The notes: generated from the sequence alone by a model not told the origin. Positions 1 to 6,955 are shown, numbered from the stretch's first letter. The stretch: 11,826 nucleotides of DNA from M3007 sp038249605 (GCA_038249605.1 JBBSDH010000137.1:1-11826), one strand, 5' to 3'. A program made the numbers and translations.

Positions 1-96
1 CTCCGTAAAACAGGAGCCCATCAAAAGCAGCCGGTCGGTGTACGCCAATTGGAACGGCGCTGAAAAATCGGGTAAAACGGTGCGAAAGCTTGGCAT
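1..96 (-). CDS. GSCFA domain protein, N-terminal 32 residues (partial)
   Basis: Reading the minus strand from the ATG at 96-94 gives 32 codons open to the window edge. They begin MPSFRTVLPDF and include LLLMGSCFTE at residues 23-32. The GSCF core matches the signature of the GSCFA family, common in Bacteroidota and related to SGNH-type hydrolases; members typically open with a short FRT..-type segment followed by the (L)GSCFA motif. Here the last residue is T instead of A. The catalytic remainder lies outside the window, so activity and substrate cannot be judged. The gene is divergent from the gene starting at 185 and shares an 88-bp intergenic region with it. The family call rests on one motif and its position near the N-terminus. 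Confidence 0.75.
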   Translation of the reverse strand, partial: MPSFRTVLPDFSAPFQLAYTDRLLLMGSCFTE

Positions 97-184
97 GATT
101 GGCTGGACAATTACAATGCAAACTTGCTACTTTTACCGCTCTTTTTTCCAGGAGCTTTGTCTCCAGAGCCATTTGAAACAGCCC
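97..184. promoter_or_regulatory. Divergent intergenic region with candidate -7 motif
   Basis: These 88 bases separate the divergent GSCFA start and the gene at 185, so they should carry promoters for both directions. On the plus strand TACTTTTA at 128-135 matches the Bacteroidota -7 consensus TAnnTTTG except for the last base and would give a leader of about 40-50 bases. No convincing -33 TTTG lies at the usual distance. On the minus strand CAAGTTTG (complement of 119-126) matches except for the first base. No Shine-Dalgarno sequence is evident before either start. The promoter assignments are weak; the divergent arrangement is clear. Confidence 0.35.
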
Positions 185-1510
185 ATGCGATTTTTTGAGC
201 GACTTTTCGGCTTACCCGCCACCAACAAGCCCGACATTACCTTTGGGCGTTATACCGATGCTTACAAAACAGCTACACAACTGCAGGCCTGGGAAAGCGC
301 CGTTCAGCAGTTCGATCAGAGCAACATCCTGCAGTCGTACCTCGACTTTTTTGTTTACCTGAAAGACCCCAATGCCGACAATTTCCGATGGCAGGAAAAC
401 CAGCAAGGCGAGCTAGCCTTTGAATTCAGTCAGGGTTCGCGCCTTATCAAAGGTATTGTGTCGGAGAAAAAATTCAAAGCCGAAAGTTTCATTGCGCAGG
501 CCGACGACCTCAACGTAGGTTTCCTGCGTCGTTTGATGGAATACAATTTCAACCTGAAATTTTGCCGCTTTGCGCTCAGTCCACAAAACCACATCACCAT
601 CTTGTTCGATTCGCACAGTACCGACGCTTCTCCACTGAAACTGCTTCAGGCGCTGCGCGAACTGGCCATACATGCCGACAAACAGGACGATCTGCTGCTC
701 GACGAGTTCCGTAGCCTTCGCCCCGTCGAGCCCCTGCAAATCATTGCTATTCCGGACGAAGAAAAGGAAGTTAAATACCAGTTTTTGCGCAGCGAAATAG
801 AAAATGCTTTTGCCATCATCGATGCTGCCAAACCCGATCCAAACCAATATCCTGGAGGTTATGCCTTTTTGATCCTGGGATTGGCTTTTCGCATAGACTA
901 CCTGCTCAGGCCCGAAGGTTACACCATGGATGTGCTCGAACGCCTGCACGGCACCTATTTTACCAAAGACGAACGTACGCCGCAAAACAAGATCATCGCC
1001 ATGCGCAAATCGTTGCAGCAATTGCTCGAGCGCCCACGAGAAGCTGTATTTGCTGAACTGTACCGAACCCACAGCACTTTTGGCATCAACCCGCCGGTGA
1101 ACCACGAACGCATCGCCGCGCTCATCGATGTGGAACTGCCCAACATGGACTGGCATCTGCAGCAAAACCACGAGGCTCTGGCCATGGCCGTGCCACAATA
1201 CATTGTTGGTTATGCGCTTTTCCATTTTGCACCTCCCCTGCCCGACCGCGAGTTTTTCCACCTATTTTTTGAGATCACTCACCCGGCGTTTTTCGCCGCA
1301 TTGCGTTTTGATACGCCTTATGCAGACGCCCAGGGCCGGCCGAACCGGCGTGCCGTGACAGAAGCCATTCGCAACATTGCCGCAGCCAACAAAAAACTTT
1401 TCCCCCACATCAAACCAGATGTTTCTCAACTTGATTTCAGCAGCATGCCGCTTTTTGCGCGCAGTTACCTGTTCATGATCAAAGACCTGCAACTCACACA
1501 AGCCCCATGA
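185..1510 (+). CDS. Hypothetical protein, YbjN/CesT-like region plus helical C-terminus
   Basis: This 441-residue protein is not recognised with certainty. The frame is open further upstream to an ATG at 38, but that start would overlap the divergent GSCFA gene and add implausible residues; the ATG at 185 (MRFFERLFGLP) is preferred. It has no signal peptide or membrane segment, so it is probably cytosolic. Residues about 75-175 have the strand-strand-helix-strand pattern of YbjN / type III secretion chaperone-like domains (LMEYNFNLKFCRFALSPQ, then HADKQDDLLLDEF). The same pattern recurs in the C-terminal domain of the next gene. Residues about 185-440 look mainly helical and match nothing I know. 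The stop overlaps the next start by four bases (ATGA), implying one operon and coupled translation. It may partner or regulate the neighbouring protease; this is inference. Confidence 0.8.
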   Translation: MRFFERLFGLPATNKPDITFGRYTDAYKTATQLQAWESAVQQFDQSNILQSYLDFFVYLKDPNADNFRWQENQQGELAFEFSQGSRLIKGIVSEKKFKAESFIAQADDLNVGFLRRLMEYNFNLKFCRFALSPQNHITILFDSHSTDASPLKLLQALRELAIHADKQDDLLLDEFRSLRPVEPLQIIAIPDEEKEVKYQFLRSEIENAFAIIDAAKPDPNQYPGGYAFLILGLAFRIDYLLRPEGYTMDVLERLHGTYFTKDERTPQNKIIAMRKSLQQLLERPREAVFAELYRTHSTFGINPPVNHERIAALIDVELPNMDWHLQQNHEALAMAVPQYIVGYALFHFAPPLPDREFFHLFFEITHPAFFAALRFDTPYADAQGRPNRRAVTEAIRNIAAANKKLFPHIKPDVSQLDFSSMPLFARSYLFMIKDLQLTQAP

Positions 1511-2592
1511 GCGATTTTGTAGAAACATACCGCAAGGTGATCATTCAGATCGCTACACCGTACAGCACCGGTACGGGCTTTTACCTGAAAGGACCGGGCC
1601 TTATCGTGACCAATCACCACGTGGTGGAAGGCAACCGCTCGGTATCCATCGAGGGAAGTTGTTTTGTGAAACAACTGGCACGGGTGCAGTACATCGACCG
1701 CAAATACGATCTGGCCTTCCTTACGGCTCCTGAAAACGCCAGGGAAATGCCGGAAGTACAGCTGGGCACTGCCGAGCCATTGCGCGAACGTGATCCGGTG
1801 ACAGCCATCGGGCACCCGTTCGGACTCAAATTTTCGGTCAAAAGCGGCATTGTTTCCAATACCCGCGAAATCATCAACAACATTCCTTACCTCCACATCG
1901 ACGCAGCACTGAACCCGGGCAATAGCGGCGGTCCGCTGGTGAACAACAACGGCAACGTGGTGGGTGTTAATACCTTTGTGATGCGCGACGGCGACAACGC
2001 CGGTTTTTCCTTGCCTGTGGCTTTTCTCGACGAAACCCTCGTAGAATTTACCCGCCTAGACTCACACAACGCCAGCCGTTGCACGGCCTGTTCAAACCTC
2101 GTTACCGAAAAAACCGTGGAATATGGCTTGTGTACCTTTTGCGGCAGCAAAGTGCAACTTCCCAGCGCAGTGGAAGATTACGCACCCAGCGGGGTAGCCA
2201 AAACCATCGAAAACCTCGTGGCCAAAATAGGCCACAACGTGACCCTCAGCCGCTGCGGGCTCAACAGTTGGGAAATTCGCCAGGGCAGTGCACGCATCAA
2301 CATCAATTACCACGAAAAAACGGGTACGATGAGCGCAGATGCCATTCTTTGTCAATTACCCAAAGACAACATCAAACCCCTCTACGAATACCTGCTTCGA
2401 GAAAATTATACCAGCGAAACACTCGCGCTTAGTGTTCACCAGCAGGACATCCTGCTCTCCCTCATCATCTACGACCGCTACCTCGACGAAAAAACAGGCA
2501 TACGCATGCTGCAGAACCTGTTCGAAAAAGCCGACCATTACGACAACATTTTGGTGGAAAAGTACGGGGCTACATGGAAGGAGGAGGCATGA
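1507..2592 (+). CDS. Cytosolic HtrA-like serine protease with zinc ribbon and YbjN/CesT-like domain
   Basis: This 361-residue protein starts with a trypsin-like S1C (HtrA/Deg) domain at residues about 5-185. The catalytic triad is visible: H38 in IVTNHHVVEG, D68 in YDLAFL and S140 in NPGNSGGPLV. The oxyanion segment NPGNSGG is intact, so the enzyme should be active. There is no PDZ domain, signal peptide or membrane anchor, unlike periplasmic DegP/DegS. Next comes a compact zinc ribbon with C192, C195, C209 and C212 (CTAC...CTFC). Residues about 225-355 form an alpha/beta domain resembling YbjN or type III secretion chaperones (WEIRQGS, YLLRENY, LALSVHQQDILLSL, KADHYDNIL). The start overlaps the stop of the preceding gene, so the two are almost surely cotranscribed. 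The substrate is unknown; the C-terminal parts may recognise targets or bind the upstream protein. Protease assignment is firm, C-terminal fold is tentative. Confidence 0.92.
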   Translation: MSDFVETYRKVIIQIATPYSTGTGFYLKGPGLIVTNHHVVEGNRSVSIEGSCFVKQLARVQYIDRKYDLAFLTAPENAREMPEVQLGTAEPLRERDPVTAIGHPFGLKFSVKSGIVSNTREIINNIPYLHIDAALNPGNSGGPLVNNNGNVVGVNTFVMRDGDNAGFSLPVAFLDETLVEFTRLDSHNASRCTACSNLVTEKTVEYGLCTFCGSKVQLPSAVEDYAPSGVAKTIENLVAKIGHNVTLSRCGLNSWEIRQGSARININYHEKTGTMSADAILCQLPKDNIKPLYEYLLRENYTSETLALSVHQQDILLSLIIYDRYLDEKTGIRMLQNLFEKADHYDNILVEKYGATWKEEA

Positions 2593-2593
2593 G

Positions 2594-2633
2594 TTTGGAG
2601 GGTGAACTTCAGCTCGCCACATTTGGAGGGTGA
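2594..2633. repeat. 12-bp direct repeat downstream of the protease gene
   Basis: TTTGGAGGGTGA occurs at 2594-2605 and again at 2622-2633, a 28-bp period. It begins just after the protease stop codon and ends against the CTAG target site of the MITE-like element. It resembles the degenerate heptamer units (GTTTGGA) seen near 3958, so it may be a decayed piece of the same repeat type. No function is evident. Confidence 0.6.
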
Positions 2634-2634
2634 G

Positions 2635-2797
2635 CTAGTGCCGCGTCCAGTAAATAACATACAGTTTCGCGGCCTTATTTTTCGCTCGATGTCGTTATTC
2701 GTCGGTTAAAATGTCCCGCATTTCTCCCTCCTCATGCCCAATTGAGCAAAATATAGGTCTCGCCAAACTATAAGTCATTCACTGGACGCGGCACTAG
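2635..2797. mobile_element. MITE-like element, 155 bp, with CTAG duplication
   Basis: The element spans 2639-2793. Its terminal inverted repeats, 2639-2664 and 2768-2793, match at 22 of 26 positions, including a perfect outer 13 bp (TGCCGCGTCCAGT). It is flanked on both sides by CTAG (2635-2638 and 2794-2797), consistent with a 4-bp target duplication. CTAG is its own reverse complement, so it could instead belong to the inverted repeat. The interior is AT-richer than the neighbouring genes and holds no transposase ORF, as expected for a non-autonomous element moved in trans. A YTAR-type 4-bp duplication is known for the IS5 group, but assignment to a family is inference. The right terminal repeat encodes the end of the VWA gene. 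Confidence 0.75.
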
Positions 2798-3886
2798 CTT
2801 TTTCTGGATGGCAGCAGCCATCACATCCGCGAACTTATCGGGCGTACAGGCAAACGACGGGATGCCCAGTGCGGCAAGTGCCGCCGCGTTGTCGTGGTCG
2901 TAAGCCGGAGCGCCTTCGTCGTTGAGGGCGAGCAGGCACACAGAGGTGACGCCAGAGGCCTGGAATGCAGCTGCTTTTTTCAGCATTTCGGCCCGGTTGC
3001 CGCCTTCGAACAGGTCGCTGATGAGGATAAGAATGGTGTCGGAAGGTGTACGGACGAGGGTTTGGGCATAGCCGAGGGCTTTGTTGATGTCGGTGCCGCC
3101 GCCGAGTTGGGCGCCGAAGAGCAGTTCCACGGGGTCGTCGAGCTGTTCGGTGAGGTCTACCACGGCCGTATCGAACAACACGATGTGGGTATGCAACGAA
3201 CGCAAAGAAGCCAAAACGGAGCCCATGATCCCGGCATAAACTACGGAAGAAGCCATGGAACCACTTTGGTCGACCAGCAGGATAACGTGCCGCAGCGCTT
3301 GTCCTTTGCGCCCGTAGCCCACAAGTGTTTCAGGAATGATGCTGCGCAGTTCAGGATTGTAGTGTTTGAGGTTCAGCAGGATGGTGCGCCGCCAGTCTAT
3401 CTCGTTGTTTTTGGGCCTGCGTTTGCGGGTACTGCGGTGCAGGGCACTTTGCACGGCTTCACGCAGGGGATTGCGCAGTTTTTTTTCCAATTCCTGCACC
3501 ATTTTGCGCACCACTTCGCGGGCCGTTTCGCGTGTTTGTGAAGACATGGCTTTGTGCAACGACAACAGAACCCCAACAAGATGCACATCGGGTTCGATGC
3601 TGGCCAGCAACTCTGGTTCGAGCAACATTCGGGTAAGGCCAAGGCGTTCGAGGGCATCGCGCTGCATGACTTGCACCACGGGAGTCGGGAAATAACGCCT
3701 TATGTCACCCAGCCACCGGTTGATGCGGGGCGTAGAGTTGCCCAGGCCGCCCCGCCGTTTGCCTTCGCCATAGAGGGCTTCAAGCACGTCGTCCATGCCT
3801 TGCTCCTCTTTGCCGAGCTGCGTTTGCTCGTCGGGGTCGGCATCACGGCCAAGAATAAGGCGCCATCGTTCGCTTTTCGAGTTCAA
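2768..3886 (-). CDS. VWA domain protein, YehP-like
   Basis: This protein of about 372 residues has a von Willebrand factor A domain in its C-terminal half with a complete metal-binding MIDAS: DQSGS at 206-210, T265 in GGGTD and D291 in ISDLFEGG. The N-terminal half, with RWRLILG at 7-13 and GGLG at 46-49, resembles E. coli YehP. Relatives are usually encoded beside a MoxR-type AAA ATPase and a SWIM zinc-finger protein; none is present here. It has no signal peptide and is probably cytosolic. The only start that keeps RWRLILG is a TTG at 3886-3884, inside the outermost unit of a heptamer array. An in-frame stop lies at 3934-3932 with no ATG between; the next ATG (residue 31) would remove the conserved segment. 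The last nine residues, LVPRPVNDL, and the TAG stop are encoded by MITE sequence. It converges on the protease gene and is divergent from the DoxX-like gene. Confidence 0.88.
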   Translation of the reverse strand: MNSKSERWRLILGRDADPDEQTQLGKEEQGMDDVLEALYGEGKRRGGLGNSTPRINRWLGDIRRYFPTPVVQVMQRDALERLGLTRMLLEPELLASIEPDVHLVGVLLSLHKAMSSQTRETAREVVRKMVQELEKKLRNPLREAVQSALHRSTRKRRPKNNEIDWRRTILLNLKHYNPELRSIIPETLVGYGRKGQALRHVILLVDQSGSMASSVVYAGIMGSVLASLRSLHTHIVLFDTAVVDLTEQLDDPVELLFGAQLGGGTDINKALGYAQTLVRTPSDTILILISDLFEGGNRAEMLKKAAAFQASGVTSVCLLALNDEGAPAYDHDNAAALAALGIPSFACTPDKFADVMAAAIQKKLVPRPVNDL

Positions 3887-4161
3887 AGTTTGAAGTTTGA
3901 AGTTTAAAGTTTGAAGTTTAAAGTTTGAAGTTTAAAGTTTAAAGGAGTGCGAATGGAGTTTGGAGTTCGCGCGTTGGAAAGTTCAAAGGTCGGATTTACA
4001 GGGAAACGTCTAATTTTAATTTTTACAACCAAATTACTTCGGACTTTTAACTTCGGACCCCGAACTTCAGACTTCTTCAAACTTTAAACTCCAAACTTTA
4101 AACTTTAAACTTTAAACTTCAAACTTTAAACTTAAAACTTTAAACTTCAAACTTTGAACTC
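3879..4161. repeat. Palindromic heptamer-array element, 283 bp
   Basis: The left array at 3881-3943 is nine 7-bp units of consensus GTTTRAA. The right array at 4076-4159 is twelve units of the complementary consensus TTYAAAC. Five degenerate units precede it at 4038-4072 in the same 7-bp period, offset by three bases. The outer 20 bp of the two sides (3879-3898 and 4142-4161) are perfect inverted repeats. The centre, 3944-4037, is non-repetitive apart from a few decayed units near 3958-3971, and I see no gene in it. The whole fills the gap between the divergent VWA and DoxX-like genes and enters both first codons, so it must contain or replace their promoters. No direct target duplication was recognised, so mobility is unproven. 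Pairing of the two arrays could form a long hairpin. Confidence 0.9.
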
Positions 4162-4540
4162 CTTCCTCTCCCTTGGCCGCTGGATTTTCCCATTGCCCTT
4201 CGCCATCATAGGCTTGTTGCATTTTATGAACTCACAAACCCTGGCCGATGATGTGGTACCCGAATACCTGCCTTTCAAATTGGCTATTGTATGGATCGTG
4301 GGTGTTGCACTTGTGGCGGGCGCCGTAGCCATGTGGATCGGCAAATACGACAAACTTGCTGCTGTGTTGCTGGCCCTGCTTTTTTTGTTGTTGATCGTGA
4401 TGGTGGACGTGCCCGACGCCATGAAAGGAGACGCCATGTCGCAGATTGCTTTATCGAACATGCTCAAGGACTTTGGTTTGATGGCCGGGGCAATGATGTA
4501 CGGTTTGTATGTGGCGAAGGATCGGTCGGTTATTGGTTGA
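4154..4540 (+). CDS. DoxX-like four-helix membrane protein
   Basis: This is a 128-residue integral membrane protein with four predicted helices, at about 8-25, 43-62, 67-86 and 104-120. The opening LGRWIFPLPFAIIGLLHF followed by a short loop and VVPEYLP is typical of DoxX/DoxD-like proteins in Bacteroidota, as are the GKYDKLAA turn and the C-terminal KD.GL..GA..YGLYVAKD pattern. The length is normal for the family, whose biochemical role is mostly undefined. The only start retaining helix 1 is a TTG at 4154-4156 inside the last heptamer of the adjacent array; an in-frame TAA lies at 4133-4135 with no ATG between. The ATG at residue 25 would lose the first helix. Only five bases separate its stop from that of the convergent histidine kinase, with no room for a terminator. 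Confidence 0.8.
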   Translation: MNSFLSLGRWIFPLPFAIIGLLHFMNSQTLADDVVPEYLPFKLAIVWIVGVALVAGAVAMWIGKYDKLAAVLLALLFLLLIVMVDVPDAMKGDAMSQIALSNMLKDFGLMAGAMMYGLYVAKDRSVIG

Positions 4541-4545
4541 ATACA

Positions 4546-6750
4546 TCATGCAGAAAGGGCAGCTGGCAATTTGATGATAAACGCCGTTCCCTCCCCTTCC
4601 TTCGTCTCCACGCCCAGCTCGCCGCCATGGCCTTTGGTCACGATATCATAAGCCAAAGACAATCCCAATCCTGTGCCCTGCCCCGTCGGTTTTGTCGTAA
4701 AAAACGGCTGGAAAATTTTGGCTTTGACGCTGTCCGGGATGCCGGTTCCGTTGTCCTGCACCCGGATTTCAACCTTATCGCCCAACTTTTTGGTGGAAAC
4801 CGTCACCGTCGGCTCGTATTTCTTGTCAACCTGTAAGGATCCGTCACCCAGTAATGACCCCTGTTTCTGAGAAACCGCGTAAAACGCATTGTTGATTAGG
4901 TTGAGCAAAACCCGGCCAATGTCCTGTGGGATCACATCCAGTTTGCCCACGGCAGGGTCAAAATCGCCCGTCATTTTTGCGTTGAACGTAGGATCCTTAG
5001 CGCGCAGGCCGTGGTAACTGAGCCGCAGGTATTCGTCGGCGAGAGTATTGATGTCGGTAGGTTCTTTTTTGCCAGTACTTGTGCGTGCGTGCTGGAGCAT
5101 GCCGGTTACGATGCTGGATGCACGTTTGCCGTGAAGGTTGATTTTTTGCTGGTTTTGGGAAAGATCGTTGGTCAGGTCTTCAATCAGCTCCCAGTTTTTT
5201 TCAGGTTTTTTAATTTCTTCTTTGAGTTCTTCCGCCAATTCCACGCTCAATTCAGAGAAATTGTTGACGAAGTTCAGCGGGTTTTGGATTTCGTGGGCGA
5301 TGCCAGCGGTGAGTTCGCCGAGGGAGGCGAGTTTTTCGGACTGGATGAGTTGGGATTGGGTGGATTTAAGGTCCTTCAGCGACTTTTCCAAAGCTTCCGT
5401 ACGCTGCGTAACCTTTGCTTCCAGCATTTCATTTTGACTTTCCAACAGCGCTTTTTTCTCTTCCGTAATTTGCAACACTTTTTGAGTTTCCGCCTCCCGC
5501 GCAGCCAATATCTCTTTGTAACTGAGCGACAGGTAAACAAGCAGCATGATGGGCGCACTCAATAAGATGATGGTAAGCAGTATGTTTTCATAATCATAAA
5601 ATGCATTTGAATAATATTTATGAAGTGTAACAAAAATGAGGGCGCCGATGGTAAGCGCCATCATACCAACAACAACGGCCCATTCAGCTTTACCTATTTG
5701 TTTCCACGAAGTGAATACCAAGTATGCAAAATAGCCCAGCATGATGGTATTTAAAATCCCAAACGGAGCTGAAATATTGAACAAATGGCCCAACATGCTT
5801 GTAATGGGCATCAACACCAGAATGGACTTTGTGATTCTGGATGTTTTCTTTTTAAGCACCCATTCGGTAATGATGAGTGTCATCACATGCATGATTGGTA
5901 AAAAAACACCATTTGCGAATATAAAAAGAATTTTGTCTGCCTGGTAGGTTGTTTCCTTAAATTGCCCATAGTATTTTCCAACAGCTGCCAAAAAAACAAA
6001 AAAGGTCAAAAAAGAAACCAGTCGGAAAATGTGCTGCGTTGGATTCAGGTACAACAAGAATAAAAACATCAAAAACAACAAACAGGAAATGGACATGCTC
6101 AAGGTTCCGACAACATAAGTCTCCTTGATTTTCCTTTCCACACTTTTGTTGAACTCCGGACCCGTAATCGATAAAAAGTCATGCAAATTTTTAGGATTCA
6201 ATTTTACATCCCTCGAAGTTGTCGGCGTTTCGTAATCCACAAAGTGCATGGCCAACACATGTACTTTCCCCGGCGTTAAGTCAATCGGGGTTTGGTATTT
6301 GTTGATGGGATTGTATGCCTTGTAAGGGGTTCCTGTATTGCCAAAGGAATGGACAAGTTTCCCGTCCAGATAAATGTCGGTTGCTGCCCAAAGATTGCGA
6401 CTGATGCCCAATGGAATGGCATCGAGGGATGGGTCCAAACAAAATTCCAACCTGAACCACCCTTCTATCCTGCCGCTATAGTCCTCAAGTTTTGTGGTAA
6501 CATCAACCGGCCTGAGCTTTATCCAATCCTCGGTATCCGCTTTTACAGACGCCCAATCCGGTTCATGGCGCGGATTGAACTTCCATCCTTCCTGTGAAGC
6601 CAGTTGAATCTGCTGCTTACCATCAAACAACCTTTTCGAAAGTGCCAAACACGTATCCTGCGCCCCTAAAAAAGGACTTGTCGCAAGAACTAAGAAGACA
6701 GAAATGGAAACGGATTTCACGACAAACAAAATCAAAAAGTTGTTTTTCAT
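4546..6750 (-). CDS. Membrane sensor histidine kinase, 7TM-type
   Basis: This 734-residue kinase should autophosphorylate on histidine and pass the phosphate to a response regulator, which is not in the window. A signal peptide covers residues 1-30 (cleavage near LGA/QDT). Residues about 45-200 form a beta-rich extracytoplasmic sensor domain (GWFRLEF, DIYLDGKLVHSFG). About seven membrane helices follow between 212 and 410, in the style of 7TMR-DISM receptors. A coiled coil (about 411-470) leads to the HisKA domain with phospho-acceptor H486 in AHEIQNPLNF. The ATPase domain has the N box (NLINNAFYAV, 617-626), G1 (DNGTGIP, 666-672), F box (FQPFFTTKP) and G2 (GTGLGLSLAYDI, from 692). All key residues are present. 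The sensor-encoding half (about 5600-6750) is visibly AT-richer than the catalytic half. The ligand is unknown. The start is an ATG with a normal signal peptide. Confidence 0.93.
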   Translation of the reverse strand: MKNNFLILFVVKSVSISVFLVLATSPFLGAQDTCLALSKRLFDGKQQIQLASQEGWKFNPRHEPDWASVKADTEDWIKLRPVDVTTKLEDYSGRIEGWFRLEFCLDPSLDAIPLGISRNLWAATDIYLDGKLVHSFGNTGTPYKAYNPINKYQTPIDLTPGKVHVLAMHFVDYETPTTSRDVKLNPKNLHDFLSITGPEFNKSVERKIKETYVVGTLSMSISCLLFLMFLFLLYLNPTQHIFRLVSFLTFFVFLAAVGKYYGQFKETTYQADKILFIFANGVFLPIMHVMTLIITEWVLKKKTSRITKSILVLMPITSMLGHLFNISAPFGILNTIMLGYFAYLVFTSWKQIGKAEWAVVVGMMALTIGALIFVTLHKYYSNAFYDYENILLTIILLSAPIMLLVYLSLSYKEILAAREAETQKVLQITEEKKALLESQNEMLEAKVTQRTEALEKSLKDLKSTQSQLIQSEKLASLGELTAGIAHEIQNPLNFVNNFSELSVELAEELKEEIKKPEKNWELIEDLTNDLSQNQQKINLHGKRASSIVTGMLQHARTSTGKKEPTDINTLADEYLRLSYHGLRAKDPTFNAKMTGDFDPAVGKLDVIPQDIGRVLLNLINNAFYAVSQKQGSLLGDGSLQVDKKYEPTVTVSTKKLGDKVEIRVQDNGTGIPDSVKAKIFQPFFTTKPTGQGTGLGLSLAYDIVTKGHGGELGVETKEGEGTAFIIKLPAALSA

Positions 6751-6796
6751 GGATTTAGGTTAGAGCTTATCCGACGTTTTGGTTCCTTCAAACGAC

Positions 6797-6804
6797 GAAA
6801 GATA
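6797..6804 (-). promoter_or_regulatory. Candidate -7 element for the histidine kinase
   Basis: On the minus strand TATCTTTC (complement of 6797-6804) matches the Bacteroidota -7 consensus TAnnTTTG except for the last base. It lies about 46 bases upstream of the kinase ATG, giving a plausible short leader. No clear -33 TTTG was found, so this is only a candidate. Confidence 0.3.
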
Positions 6805-6877
6805 TGAAAAAACAGTGTTGGTGGCCATCCATAAGATTTTCAACCCATTATGCATCCAGCTCCCATGCCCCACCGAA

Positions 6878-6936
6878 ATGACAAATTCCACATTCCGCTC
6901 CAACACTCCGCTGGGATGACAAACTCTGCATTCCGC
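6878..6936. repeat. Imperfect 21-bp direct repeat
   Basis: The stretches 6878-6898 and 6916-6936 match at 18 of 21 positions (both start ATGACAAA and end CATTCCGC), a 38-bp period. They lie between the divergent kinase and amidase genes. They could be a dispersed repeat remnant or paired protein-binding sites; the sequence does not decide. The rest of the 205-bp gap (6751-6955) shows only the two candidate promoters. Confidence 0.5.
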
Positions 6937-6943
6937 ATTCTCT

Positions 6944-6951
6944 TACCTTTA
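6944..6951 (+). promoter_or_regulatory. Candidate -7 element for the amidase, near-leaderless
   Basis: TACCTTTA at 6944-6951 matches TAnnTTTG except for the last base and ends four bases before the amidase ATG at 6956. A start site at the usual distance would fall at or within the start codon, giving a leaderless or nearly leaderless transcript. The layout TAnnTTTG, a few bases, then ATG is common in this phylum. No -33 element is obvious. Confidence 0.4.
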
Positions 6952-6955
6952 CACC

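Noticed and set aside
147..166. Short inverted repeat in the leader of the first gene (GGAG/CTCC with a 6-base loop)
   Set aside because: A 4-bp stem is expected by chance and shows no riboswitch-like or terminator features.
38..184. Upstream ATG at 38 as the start of the first plus-strand gene
   Set aside because: The extension overlaps the divergent GSCFA start (1-96) and has no family-like sequence; the ATG at 185 fits the protein.
413..1261. Long minus-strand open frame of 282 codons
   Set aside because: It lies wholly antisense to the gene at 185-1510, and its protein shows no domain pattern; it is an antisense shadow of that coding sequence.
2639..2793. Intact insertion sequence
   Set aside because: At 155 bp there is no space for a transposase and no relevant ORF; it fits a non-autonomous element only.
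2894..3541. Plus-strand open frame of 215 codons
   Set aside because: It is antisense to the VWA gene, whose MIDAS motifs fix the real frame.
3879..4161. Heptamer arrays as a CRISPR array
   Set aside because: The units are 7 bp and contiguous, with no 20-40-bp spacers and no cas genes in the window.
4541..4545. A terminator between the DoxX-like and kinase genes
   Set aside because: Only five bases separate the two stop codons and no hairpin was seen there.
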